Under the pieces are notes generated by a model that did no database searches, was not told the DNA's origin, and saw only the letters and a list, made by a program, of their open reading frames with translations. Positions 24,004-35,276 of a stretch of DNA of 64,000 nt are shown piece after piece; the first letter of the stretch is position 1; each line of letters opens with the position of its first letter. Origin of the DNA: Liolophura sinensis (Eukaryota > Mollusca > Polyplacophora > Chitonida > Chitonidae). A program made the position numbers and the translations under genes. The stretch covers positions 27,349,732 to 27,413,731 of the forward strand of contig NC_088304.1 of assembly GCF_032854445.1 (NCBI RefSeq), read 5' to 3'.

Positions 24004-24220
24004 GAGGCCACCGAGTGTTAAGGATGACATCCCAACACAATGGCTTAGGAACATCCCTCCAATGGTATCACTCAGAGGTCAAATCCAGCAACCTCTGAAT
24101 GAGCCTATGTTTCTCCCAGGCCGTGCTCGGTTTCCTCCTACCATAATTTTGGCCACCACTGAGTAAGAGAAATATTCTTCCCTGTGACGTATAACACCAA
24201 CCAGAAAGATAACTAATTGT
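24004..24220 (+). mobile_element. SINE-I copy, diverged, at the spacer edge
   Basis: Head GAGGCCACCGAGTG, box-B-like GAGGTCAAATCCAGC, tail GACGTATAACACCAACCAG. Marks the inner end of the left arm. Confidence 0.55.
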
Positions 24221-24434
24221 TTATTGATTTCTTTGTTTCTTTGATTGTTAATCTATTTGTCTGTCTAAAAAATTACGTTGAACACACGCAGTCTTGAGTA
24301 AGAACAAATAACGTTTGCAAGTGGAAAAGATTCATCGGTCGAAGGCTCGTTTTCAACGTGACTCGATATCGTCAAATCCAGACACCAACTCTCAAAACGA
24401 TGTTCAACACAAAGTACCCAGGAACTAATTATAA

Positions 24435-24603
24435 TGTCTTAATTATTTGTGAATAGACAAATAAAAACATTTTGGTGACACACTTGACGGCTGTATTCGG
24501 GCTTCTTCACATGATAGCGGACTCCCCTCTTGTTACCATGGAGACGGACTAGCTCATGTTACATAACCAGTAGGGGGTACCGATACGGCCTAAAACTTAG
24601 ACA
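24435..24603 (-). repeat. 3' LTR of the outer retrotransposon
   Basis: 169 bp, about 90% like the copy at 29910-30081 by eye. Both keep GTTACCATGGAGACGGA and GATACGGCCTAAAACTTAGA. Adjacent inside (24604-24630) is a T-rich stretch that reads as a polypurine tract on the - strand. Confidence 0.85.
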
Positions 24604-24979
24604 TTACATCCTTCGTTTTTTTTTGTATAACTGATTAACCCAAATTACTCTTTGAACTATACTAATATTTACAAAATCTTTTGGAACTTTAAAATTAAAA
24701 AACCATGAGGTTAGAGTGTAACCTGTAGTCCGTAATAATGTATTCTCCGCACATTAAAGAATTCAATGCGTTGATAGCGCCCTTTACAGTAACTTGAACA
24801 CAATTAATATTATTTTGCGAACAGTCAAAACAAATGCACTTGATCTAAACAGTTCACACTAAAACTGTCAGCATAAAACTCAGTAATTAAAATATTTGAA
24901 AAGTTCAAATGAATTGAACACACGCATTTCACTCGATGTAAAAAAAATAAATTTCACTAAGGAAATTCACATTCCAACA

Positions 24980-26240
24980 CATCACACATAGGCAGACAGA
25001 TACGCGAGCTGGATGTGATTTCTAGTTGGGAAGCGTCTCGGAATATCCTGCTGGTTCGGTTCTGACGGAAGGTCCTGATCATCGTAAGGATCGTTGACTT
25101 CAGGTAGGTTCATTCTCGTAATTTTCTTCAGATCCCGTTCGTGCTGTTCACCGTTAGAACCCTGGACGATTACCATCGATCTTTTTTTGGAGACCGCTTT
25201 GAATGGGCGTTTGTCAATTTGGTTGACAGTTTATTTTCACGTTTGGCTGCTAGCAGGACTGTATCCCGTGGTTTAAAGTTAGAGACACTGGCACCAGATT
25301 TTGCGTCCGAGCGAGCTTTCATTTTCAACTTGGCTTGTCCTTGTCACTTTTGTTTTGTAGATTGATGTTTCTCGTTGCACGAGGAGCTTACAGGTTCTGA
25401 CAATTTGGCCTTGATTGGCCGCGAAAAGAGCAGCTCGGCCGCAGATACACCTGTCGTTGAATGTGGGGTTGCTGAGTAATTCAGCAGAAACTGGATGAGA
25501 TCTTTCTCCCACTTTCTCTTTCCAATGAAAGAGGATCGAACGGACTTTTCTAAGGTTCGCATAAAGCGTTCTGCCTCGCCGTTATCTCTGGGCCAGTAAG
25601 GAGTTACGTGTCTGTGCTTGAAGCCTTGAATTTCCCGCATCACCATTGAATGGCGGGCTATTGTCAGTTTTAAGTAGGTCGACAATGCCATGTGTGTAGA
25701 AAATTCTGTCAAATTTGGGAATTACATGTGCGACTGATGTCGATTTCACTTCATCTTCCGGGTAACGGGAAAAAATCATCGATGACAACCAGGAAGTAGT
25801 CACTGTTTGGGAAAGGTCCCAAAAATCGGTACTAACATGACTACAGGGCTTGTCAGGCATTTCGGTCATATTCAGTGGCCCTGGTTTTGGGGATTGTCCG
25901 TTGCTTGACAGGGAATACATTGACCAATTAAAGTCTCTGTGTCCTTGTCGATACCTGGGTACCACTCTTTTCGCGCCACAATAGCTTTGTTTTCACGATG
26001 CCTTGATGTCCTTCATGGGCAAGTTTAAGGAAGTGTGTTAGCGTTTGTGGAATGATGATATGCGATCCGCGAATAAGAATGCCTCTAGACGGTGTCAGAC
26101 TTAGTTCCATTTCTTATTTTGTAGAACTGCTGTAGGTCTGGATTATGTTTGTCCCATTTTCCAGATGAAACAACTGTCGCGAGCTTTGTCATAACCTTGT
26201 CCTGTTTGGTTGCATACGCGCGCATTCGTCTCAGCATATT
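24980..26240 (-). pseudogene. integrase remnant of the outer element
   Basis: Reading on the - strand from about 26240: a linker, an LTPSRGILIRGSHIIIP zinc-binding lead-in with HFLKLAHEGHQGIVKTK, then STDFWDLSQ (first Asp), LKTDNSPPFNGD (second Asp) and NGEAERFMRTLEKS (Glu), ending with the C-terminal tail near 24982. The pieces lie in different frames, so it is inactive. Confidence 0.8.
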
Positions 26241-26246
26241 TTGGCT

Positions 26247-27259
26247 TGTTACGGTAGTGAAAACAGCAACAGAAAACAGACTCAGTGACTCAATATTACA
26301 ATGTAAACAATGGCTTTATATATAAAATGAGACGTACAGTTTTACAGACAGTTCAACAACAACAACATAAAAAAAACATACACATCAGTATTACCGGTCT
26401 TTAAAAGTTTCCAGTTCACCTTTGCATCCCAAGGAACGAATTCCAGGAGATCCAACGTAAAGACCATGGGATAAACACACACTTCACACAAGTCACAAAT
26501 TGTTCCAGACAGGTACTTCGCTAGGTTAGCGAACGCGAACACAGTACACAGGTTACACAGAACTGGAACAGTCAAGCCTTTGAATGACGTCACACCCGCA
26601 GAGCACAACACAGGGTAAATACAGGCATGGAGGTATAATCCACTTTAAAACAGTCAGCTCCCACAGAAACTCACAAACGAGCCGTTCAGAGACGTAGAGT
26701 AATGTCACCTTGTGGCAGAACGAACGTCCTTTGCCAAAACTGAAAACTTCAGTTTAGAGTCCTTGACGACCTTGTCGGTCAGGTGAGGTCATCGTGTTAA
26801 ACAAATTACACAGTCCACACTGTATAATCATAATAAAGATCCGAACACCAATAAACGTGACTTCCGCAGAAATTCACATAAACCAGACATCAGTACTACT
26901 GTGGTACACAAACGGTGCCGGCATAAAAATCTGTCCTCCCAAATGAAACTGGCATCACCAGCTCATATAAACATAATGGACTCTATACGAGAGCGTCGCA
27001 CACTCTCCTGGCTCCCAGTGGATGCAGCAAAAATACCTCCTCTCTGCACAGAAAACACGGCTTATATACGCTCCAGGTAGATTCAACTATTTTTAGACAC
27101 AGAATTAACATCCAATGAACAGCCAGTTAAATAAACAAAGCATTAAACAAGGTGCTTTCGGCCAGGTCCGCGCTGTACATATATAACAGGGCCTGTTATG
27201 CTTTCACAAAGGTCCGCAGACTAACAGTACATGAAAACGTTAAATAGTCATACATAACA
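26247..27259 (-). repeat. 3' LTR of the nested element
   Basis: 1013 bp, TGTTATG to CCGTAACA on the - strand. Closely matches the solo LTR at 62394-63404. An 89-codon open frame inside is preserved in both copies but looks like chance in a recent repeat. Confidence 0.88.
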
Positions 27260-27369
27260 CCCCCACCCTTCAGGGAAAGAAAGTTTTGCATAAAACTTTC
27301 TTTAACATATTCATAATCATGAATAATAATAACGTTTACCACAGTCTTTAAAAACAAAGCTGCAGAAAA

Positions 27370-27990
27370 CCAACTAGACACGTGACAAACAATCAGGAAT
27401 CACATTATCTTTCCCTTTTATGTGTCTAATCTCTTGCAAAATTCTTGCAAAAGCAAACTCCACCGTAACAATCTTCGGTTTTTACCTTTTAGTTTGTGCA
27501 AGAAGGTCAAGGGATTGTGATCTGTATACACAACAATGGGGTAACTTGACGAAGTCACATATACTTCAAAATGCTGTAATGCTAGAATCAAGGACAGACA
27601 CTCCTTTTCTATTGTCGAATAATTTCTCTGGCACTTGTCAAATTTGCGAGAGAAAAAACATACAGGGTGATCAACGTGATCTGTTTCATTTTCTTGTAAC
27701 AAAACTGCCCCAGCAGATATATCACTAGCATCAACAGCTAGCTTAAATGGTAAACTAAAATCAGGTGCTACAAGTATGGGGCCGCTGCTTAGCATGGCCT
27801 TTAATCTATCAAAAGATCTCTGACACTCAATGGACCACAAGAATTTAGCACCTTTCTTTAACAGCTGAGTTAATGGCTCACTAACAAATGAAAAGTTCCT
27901 ACAGAACTTACGATAATAACCTGCCATGCCCAAAAAAAACGCTTTAACTCTCTCTTACAACTTGGCACTGGAAAACAAGAGATAGCAACT
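27370..27990 (-). pseudogene. RT C-terminal part and RNase H of the nested element
   Basis: RT thumb pattern FPVPSCKRELKRF then LGMAGYYRKF (one frameshift between them). RNase H shows LAVDASDISAGAVL, YSTIEKECLSLILAL and VYTDHNPLTFL, and ends with GKDNVIPDCLSRV before a stop. A second frameshift lies just before GKDN. The RT catalytic core is missing. Confidence 0.8.
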
Positions 27991-28690
27991 CCACTAGGAT
28001 GTACAACATTGAGATCAGTGCTATCTCTGTCTACATATGGCTTTAACATGTTAATGTGACAAAGTTGTCTAGATTTGCGCCGATCAGGAGTGAAAATAAT
28101 ATAATTAAGATCACTTAGCCTCTTGTCTACTACATAAGGTCCAAAATAACGAGCTTCAAGTGGCTTACCACTAACTGGAAGTAAGGCCAGTACCTTCTGA
28201 CCAACTTCAAATCTGCGTCTTACTGTCTCTTTGTCATACTTAGTTTTCATCCTCTTCTGAGAAGCTGTAAGATTCTCTCTGGCTAACTCACATACTCTGT
28301 TGAGCTTAGTACGAAAACTTGACACATACTGTAATAGGTTAACATTGTCACTATCACCAGACACAAACTTTTCCTTGAACAACTGTAGTGGACCACGCAC
28401 AGTATGGCCAAACACAAGCTCAAATGGACTAAATCTAAGTGACTCCTGTACAGACTCTCTTACAGCAAACATTAACAAAGGTACACCCTCGTCCCAATCT
28501 TTCCCTGTCTCAAAGCAGTAAGTTCTTATCATACTTTTCAGTGTCTGATGGAATCTCTCTAGTGCTCCTTGACTTTGTTGTGATGCGTGATCATTTTTCT
28601 TCACTGTCGGGAGTTTATCAACCGATGACAGAGGTTGTTGTGGTAGGGAACTATTTTTGTTCTCTGTGAGGAGTTTACCCTGCTTGTTTA
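27990..28690 (-). pseudogene. integrase C-terminal half of the nested element
   Basis: One long frame (start near 28727) carries SQGALERFHQTLKSMIRTY (catalytic Glu region), FSPFELVFGHTVRGPL, and a GPY/F module (ARYFGPYVVDKRLSDLNY), ending INMLKPYVDRDS before running into the RT end. The first two catalytic Asp regions are gone. Confidence 0.8.
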
Positions 28691-28734
28691 TCACTGAATG
28701 GAGATTGAGGCATAAACTGTCTGCCACTGTTTGA

Positions 28735-29050
28735 TAAGTTCTAGCTGTGTATATGTCTCAAAACCTAACAAGGAACCTGGATTTTGATCCACCACATAAA
28801 AACAGGTGACCACGTTTTCTCTCACGTTTCTATGTATGCCTCAAAAGTATCCATAACATGTAGAGGGGTTTTGGAACCAAAGACACATATTTTTTTATTT
28901 TGGATTGGCGAGTAGGACTTTTTTGTGTTTCGTTATTACTGTGTAACATGATTTATCTAACACGTTCACTGACTCGCCACTATCAACTAGGATTGGAACC
29001 GCTGTGCCTGCTATTTTGACTGCAATTTTGGGCACTTTAGTGGGAAAGTT
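28735..29050 (-). pseudogene. aspartic protease remnant of the outer element
   Basis: The - strand frame reads VKIAGTAVPILVDSGESVNV, with the DSG active site, and then in another frame PGSLLGFETYTQLELI, the protease-RT linker, where the nested element cuts in. Confidence 0.65.
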
Positions 29051-29139
29051 TACACTGCTGCTTTTGTCACAAACGGTAAATACATACTCATCCCCTGATG
29101 ATGAATCAGTGTTACTCTCTTCTGCATGTATTTGGTTAA

Positions 29140-29907
29140 ATTACTTTTTGGTTCGACTTTGTGAGCTACGACACACTCTAGCAAAATGGTTGAGTTTACC
29201 ACAATCCCCACATGTTTTACCAGTAGCTGGACAACTTGTATTTCTATGTGGCCTAACACCCCCACAATTTCTACACTCATTGTTTCTGTGTGGTTTGTTT
29301 TGGGGTTTTGGAAAAGGTGTATGCTTTTTGCTTTTGTGTCTAAATTCGCCTGGCCTGTTTGAGAGATTGCTTACCGTGACTGGGGCTGGTTCTGACTTTA
29401 CTTCCATTTTCTGACTTTGGAGTTCAGATGTTTCTGTGGCTCGGCCAATGTCAAAAATTTTTATGTAATGTCATATCAAATTCTCTCAACAGTCTGCGTT
29501 TGAGATGGGTTGATCTGCACTTTTCCACCACTTGATCTGCGATGGCGTCGTGACGAACTGTGCCATCGTTTCACCCTCCTGTTGCTTTGCATCCATGAAC
29601 ATGTACCGTTCGTAGCGCACATTTTGATTTCGGTAAGAAATATTCATTTGCCGTTTCAAAGTCATCACCAGTGCCTTTGAGTCTTTGGAAAACGTCTTGA
29701 ACGGACTCACCTGCCAGATATATCAGCGCGCGTTTCTGTTTGTCGTTGTTGATACCAGTTGCATTTACGTACAGGTCAAATCTCTCACGCCATTTGTTCT
29801 ATCGTGTGGCGAACGACGTCTGATCAGTGTCCGCTTGGAAGGTAGGAATTCCCGGTATGTTCAGCGCTTGAGCAATCGTTTGGATTGTCCACCTCGTCGC
29901 CAGATAT
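29140..29907 (-). pseudogene. Gag remnant of the outer element
   Basis: The - strand pieces include WRERFDLYVNATGINNDKQK and LIYLAGESVQDVF (capsid-like), then a nucleocapsid with two Cys/His knuckles: CRNCGGVRPHRNTSC and CGDCGKLNHFARVC. Several stops and frameshifts. Confidence 0.78.
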
Positions 29908-29909
29908 AA

Positions 29910-30081
29910 TGTCTAAATTATTTGTGAATAGACAAATAAAAAAGTTTGTTTGGTAACACACTAGACGGCTGTATTCAGGCTTCTTTACATGATGGTGAAC
30001 TCCCCGTTTGTTACCATGGAGACGGAATAGCTCATTTTACATAACCAGAAGGGGATATCGATACGGCCTAAAACTTAGACA
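29910..30081 (-). repeat. 5' LTR of the outer retrotransposon
   Basis: 172 bp, TGTC...TTAGACA, direct repeat of 24435-24603. Confidence 0.85.
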
Positions 30082-30900
30082 TTCCACTAATAAAGTACAT
30101 TAAGTACAACATTAAGAAGGATGCGTGCAAAGAAAAGTCAACAGTTTTTAATGATGCTGGAAAGAGGTAACGGATATTATCAATAGGGGATTTAACGAGA
30201 TCGATATTAAGTTGTTTACCATGCTAGTGTGTAAGTTCTCTATAATCAAAGTATGTATCTCTGTTGCACAGTGATTGCACCTGTTCATATATCAGCTTTA
30301 TCAACAGTCTGTTTCGTGGCAAATACAAAACCTCAATCCCCGGGGTGAGCGGAGTTAGTCCACTCTATACACTTATACATGCTCATGCATTTGATTGATT
30401 GGTGTTTTACGCCGTACTCAAGAATACTTCACTTATACGACGGCAGCCAGCACCATGGTGGGAGGAAACCCGTGATCTGGCAAACTGAACACAGGTACGT
30501 TATAAAATGTGAAACCAGCTACCGTTATCATTGTAAAACGCCAGCAAGTGTATGAAGAATGAACGTTAAACTAAATGTCATTGATGAAATTGAGCCTTTG
30601 ATGATAAGGACATGAACCTCCCACATGTGGGCGGATAGAGGTTTGATTGTGGCGTGACACTAACGACAAGCAATTTCTCCAGCGTGTATGACTGAAGCAA
30701 ATAAAAAGTGGGTGGGTGGGTGGGTGGGGAAAGGAGTGGGCACTATTCCAAAAGAATGAGGCGAGCGTTCAGGTTGTAAACAGAACACCATATTATTACA
30801 AATTACGAGCCAACAACAATAAAAAATAGCTGTGTGTCATTCATAATACAATTAAACGTCTTTTGGTTTCTAACAAAATATGTTTCTCTGGCATATTTAC
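30082..30900. other. spacer between outer retroelement and right arm
   Basis: No gene seen. Holds a SINE-I tail fragment on the - strand (30390-30475, GGTGTTTTACGCCGTACTCA as read on +) and a short GGGT microsatellite at 30709-30729. Confidence 0.6.
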
Positions 30901-31244
30901 CAGTCAGTTATAATGGCCCCTATAGATAATAAATCGAGATGGAGAAGATGTGGGTTCCTGAGACGTGTTTGCGGTGTGTTTCTGTTATTAAAAGGCGAAT
31001 GTTCTCAGCATGCTGACAAAGTGACCTTTATTGTTCTTTGGAGGACCAGTCCCCAAGCGTTCCCCTAAATACTATCGATCAAATTGAAAACACGATCAAT
31101 TTAACTTTCAAAGGAATTGCACGTGACTAAGGCGACAGAACACACAAGTCTTTCATGTAAGTCTCTCGCTTACAAGACGCACACTCTACATCCACTCTGG
31201 TAAGGTGCGCAGCATTACAAATTACCATTTTTCCTAATGTCAGC

Positions 31245-31425
31245 AAGATTTCTCAGTCTATATAAGCTCATGCCGGTCGGAAGGTCAGTCAGCAATCTGG
31301 AGATGGTCGTGAATTTCCGCACGGCTCTTCTCCTGCCATAATGCTGCCCATCGTTGTGTAAGAGAAATATTTCTGAGTGCAGAGAACAACACCAATCAAA
31401 TAAATCTATCAAAAAATATGAAAAA
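31245..31425 (+). mobile_element. SINE-I copy downstream of gene B
   Basis: Keeps AGCTCATGCCGGTCGGAAGG, GAGATGGTCGTGAATTTCC and ACAACACCAATCAAATAAAT. Mirrors the copy at 23485-23735. Confidence 0.7.
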
Positions 31426-31469
31426 AATGGATATATCGAGCAGGAAACCATGCAAATAGTTCATGGGTA

Positions 31470-31475
31470 TTTATT
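31470..31475 (-). terminator. polyadenylation signal of gene B
   Basis: AATAAA on the - strand, 43 bp past the stop codon, at the position equivalent to gene A's. Confidence 0.7.
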
Positions 31476-31517
31476 TTTATATCAACCCATTAACGAATAC
31501 AGCTTTCCGGTTTCTTA

Positions 31518-31639
31518 TTATGGTACAGTTTTCGATCTTCCCTCAGGGCGGAACTGCGCTGTGACGGGATAAGAACTGTTGGACCCACATTGGTCCCAGT
31601 AGTCCTGGGCACGGTTGAAGCAGTTCTCTTTGCTGAATC
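31518..31639 (-). CDS. gene B exon 23 (stop at 31518-31520)
   Basis: Second half of Cys repeat 3, GFSKENCFNRAQDYWDQCG. Two residue changes from A (D to E, V to A). Ends KTVP stop. Confidence 0.9.
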
Positions 31640-31964
31640 CTGAACAGAAACATAAGTTTTTATCACGTGATAGTTCTACTCTCCAAAACTCGCAATTCTA
31701 CTTTCAGTACGATTATAAATTTGTAGGGGTTGAAACTTGATTATATTATATACCACAATGTATCTTCTAAGGAAAACACATTTCTTACTAAAATTAAATA
31801 AGGCCTATAGGTTTGTTTTAAAGCATGTAATAATATCAAACCCATAAGTTTAAATGGATGTATTTTTAGGGTAAAAATCCTAAACAGGGGTCGACAGACG
31901 ATAATGGAATTACTGTCACAAAAACTCAGTAAAGTTGTTAACACGGACGTTTTGAGGATATTAC

Positions 31965-32078
31965 CTGTGTTTCTGTTGGTGTCACCCCAGGCATCAAAGA
32001 ACATGTGGGGTACAGTCGGGTCTTTAGGGCAATGCGGCACCTTTATCCAACAACCGTAGCCAGCAAACCTTCTGGCTC
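31965..32078 (-). CDS. gene B exon 22
   Basis: First half of Cys repeat 3. Peptide identical to A, with only silent changes. Confidence 0.9.
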
Positions 32079-32181
32079 CTGGACCGCAAACAAAACCATT
32101 TCAGACAACATAAAATGCTTGTTTTCAGTTTTTGCTTGTTACTTTTTTGTTGTTGTATTTATCACCAGGACCCTATGACCA

Positions 32182-32233
32182 TGTATATATATATATATAG
32201 ACTTTATATATATATATATATTTTTTTTTTATA

Positions 32234-32310
<77 letters not shown>
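32182..32310. repeat. TA microsatellite, intron 21 of gene B
   Basis: About 125 bp of TA dinucleotides with a short T-run interruption, followed by CACACACA. Absent from gene A. Confidence 0.95.
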
Positions 32311-32315
<5 letters not shown>

Positions 32316-32427
32316 AAATGATTCGAGGGAAATGCAAAAAACAATGTATTTTCTTTGTTTCAGAAAGTTTAGGGTACCATATGTTTCCTCTTTCTCAGAA
32401 CGCTATTACTCGCTGTCCAGTACGAAC

Positions 32428-32643
32428 CTGTGGGTCTGAAGACGCTGACTACTGGATTGTCCAGTGATGACCCACAGTACACCCACTGTCGCGCGGCCCG
32501 ATCTAGACAAACCGTCTCATTGGTCAGTCCACCTTGAGCCTCAGCATATCCATCCCTGACCAAGCTTCCCTCATTGGAATGGCCATGCGAGGGGCAGCCG
32601 TAACTGCCCATGAAACAACCCTGTCCTGCTACCGTCCAAGCGC
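32428..32643 (-). CDS. gene B exon 21
   Basis: Cys repeat 2. Nine of 72 residues differ from A, but all four cysteines are kept. Confidence 0.9.
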
Positions 32644-33354
32644 CTGTGCAAAGAGAATAAATTGCATTTTTGATAGGCAAGTTTAATCATTGCTTGGAAA
32701 TAATAGCCTCCCAAAGCAAAGGGTCATTATATATGATCAAAGACATCTGTAAAAATGTCACATAAATCTCAAGTGACGAAATTCATTGTATAGTCTCATA
32801 CGGAGACCACTCGTATACTATTTCAGAACGTTTCTTCACATTTACCGATTATGTAATTTGATTGTGAACAAAACTGTGAACAAACTGTAATCTTTTTTAA
32901 ATTTAAACAAAGGGGTCTTTTACTGTTCACAGACGCCTCAAGCCTGTCTTATGTTTGCATATATTTTACCTACCGCATCTTATACATGTAGCAAAACCAT
33001 GTTTTGCCTCTTTAACTATGTAAAAAGATCTGACCATAAATACTTAAATATTTATTTACAGTAGCACAAGTAATACTTTTGGAAATCAACTGAAACATTT
33101 TTGTCGCTCTTAGGTCATTACTAAACATGCCTGGCATTGTGCTGCCCAATCAGTTCATCTAAAATAGTACTCGGTGTACAAAATACCCACAATAGGTAAA
33201 CTATCCCCTCCACAGAACTTCAGTTCTAAGCCTGTGCAGTCTATCGTTCATACTTGTCTTGGTGGTAACGCTTCTGGTACAGACTTCGTACCCATGCATT
33301 TACAATAAAACAATGCTTAATTCTCCTTGGACCGGAATATTTATCATTTAACAA

Positions 33355-33993
33355 TACCGATAACGCAACTTTGTACGTGATTGTTGCTAACCCCGTCTTT
33401 AAATATTGTATTATATTTTATTGCCATCCACGGCGAAGTATATTACCGGGTTCAGTGATTTCACGTCATTCAACATCTGTACTCCATTTTCAGTATGTAC
33501 CACTTTCGCCATAAGCTAACTTTTTTGGAGCTTGTATAGCTCTTTGTGCGATTACGTACATTTCATATCATTTCGCCATGCCTTCGTGTATATTTCCGAG
33601 GAGTGAAACACACCGCCTGCTGGACATCAGGGACGCTACTGTCAACCCGTCCCCCTGGAGAAGTTACACCTTTACAGGCAGTTGGAGATCAACTATCATC
33701 AGCGAGCGGTGCTCAATAGAGCTTGTCACTTATTGGACTGTCACTCTTCGATTGGGGAATTCCTGTAGACTATGGATTTTATATTTACGTGGATTGATTC
33801 GCCTTGGAAGCTGGACTATTACATCCGGATTTGGACGCTGTCATCAATAAGACATTATTTGTGTATTTTGTTAAAATATATGTATTGAACTTATTCAAGC
33901 GTCTTCGTGTTTCTTTGTTTGATCTTGTGTATCGCCGATCTGATAGTGGAGCAAGTTACTTGTTTCTTATCTTTACTCTCAAATAGTGTTACC
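33355..33993. mobile_element. unclassified 0.64 kb insertion, intron 20 of gene B
   Basis: The aligned intron of gene A lacks this block. It is flanked by TTAACAA on both sides (33348-33354 and 33994-34000), a likely 7-bp target duplication. Diverged relatives of its sequence (ATTACGTACATTTCA, GCGTCTTCGTGTTTC) occur at 61560-62393. I see no coding domain. Confidence 0.6.
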
Positions 33994-34100
33994 TTAACAA
34001 AGCGATGAAATAATCCTGTGCATGAGCATAGCTACATACCTACCTATCTTAATATGGCGCTTTCGTACAAGAAAAGAGTCACTTTTGAAAAGTACTGTAC

Positions 34101-34289
34101 CTGTGGGTCCGAACACCGCTTTGACGGTATGAGAATACGATTGACCACAAGCTCTCCACTGTACAGCAGCCCGGGCTAGACAGGCGTCTTCGTTGGTCAG
34201 TGCTCCATGATGCTTCTCCCCTTCGGTGTCCCGGCGTTTTCCAGCGAGCTGTGGCTCTTGCGGACATCCGTCGATGATCAGCCAGCAGC
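34101..34289 (-). CDS. gene B exon 20
   Basis: Cys repeat 1. Two of 63 residues differ from A (E to Q, D to N). Confidence 0.9.
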
Positions 34290-35141
34290 CTGCCATGAAG
34301 AAAAATGCGCTTAGATGTTAGGTTACAACCGAATTAGCGAGAGCTGGTTTCGAACTCATGACCAACATTTGTTTGTCATGTGCATGTGAAGTCTCTGTAG
34401 TTGATATGTCAATCATTGTTTCGAAAACTCTGTCATTACAGTCTTCTGAAAATTAATTTCTTGGCGTTAATCTGCCGATCACCTCCAGAAGCTTTCAGAA
34501 GTTTTCAATGATTTTCATGATGCCTACTTTCTGTAGAGACTTTTAATTTCACAAACGTTTAGCTCATCAATTTTCTCAATCGTTCATCAACACCAAGGAA
34601 CTCTTCGTTAAACTTTTTTCAGGAGGGTTCTATTAACATTTCTGGCACGTCACATAGTACAGAAGGACTTTTCTTACCTTTAGGCATTCCAGCACACAGT
34701 AAACAGATCTTTATTCAAGTCATTAATTAGACGTCATATCTTCTTGGGTAATCCTGGCGGTACTGCATGAACGACAGCTATGTCGTACATTCTATCCTAC
34801 ATCCTCTCATTACAGCTTAAACAATGTTTACTCAGAGGTGAGGTTCAATTCTGACCTTATTAAACTGATTATCCTCCTGTACCCCTACCCCATATGCCAA
34901 GGTTAGGGTATCGTGTGACATTAGGTGGTCAACTACTCGATTGTGGCCGTTTTCACCAGTGAGCTGCGTGTATAGCTGTACTCGCTCAAGTGGAAACATT
35001 CGTTATTGAAAAACGGTTTACTAGAAGTATTCTGCTGTCTTCTATTCAGAATAACACCGTAACCAGTGAAAAAAATCTTCTTTTTTTTTAGAGAAATCTA
35101 ATAGGAAAATATCAGTTTACGATTCACGAGTTCGTGATTAC

Positions 35142-35276
35142 CAGTTTTATCAGTAAGTGTATTGGGCTGGCTTCCATCGTTCACAATCTGTGGCCGCAGG
35201 ATTTTGGTTGAGGGAGCTTCAGTCGAAGTCACACAGTTCGTTCTTAATGGTATATTCGTCTTCGTGGATAATGTAC
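35142..35276 (-). CDS. gene B exon 19
   Basis: Thr/Ser-rich linker. Six of 46 residues differ from A. Confidence 0.87.

Larger units (their letters stand above)
26247..28690 (-). mobile_element. nested partial LTR retrotransposon with integrase before RT/RNase H (Gmr1-like order)
   Basis: On the - strand: integrase C-terminal half (about 28690-27990), then the RT end and RNase H (27990-27370) with a stop after PDCLSRV, then a purine tract GAAGGGTGGGGG directly against a 1013-bp LTR (27259-26247). The 5' part, including any 5' LTR and the RT core, is absent. The IN-RT-RH order is that described for Gmr1-like Ty3/gypsy elements and differs from the usual RT-RH-IN. The 5' breakpoint (28590-28700) is approximate. 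Confidence 0.75.
24435..30081 (-). mobile_element. decayed Ty3/gypsy (Mag-like) LTR retrotransposon with a nested insertion
   Basis: Direct LTRs of 169 and 172 bp (24435-24603, 29910-30081) begin TGTCTTAA/TGTCTAAA and end TTAGACA. Read on the - strand: the 5' LTR, a primer-site-like TGGCGACGAGG 7 bp inside it (fits the 3' end of a tRNA-Ser, from memory), Gag with zinc knuckles, a protease with VDSG, then integrase with HHCC and DDE regions, a purine-rich stretch, and the 3' LTR. RT and RNase H are missing, replaced by part of another element (26247-about 28690). All frames are interrupted. TATAA precedes both LTRs on the + strand, but no matching base string follows 30081, so a target duplication is not confirmed. 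Confidence 0.8.

Noticed and set aside
32115-32321. 68-codon frame over the TA tract
   Set aside because: Product is a Tyr-Ile repeat from the microsatellite.
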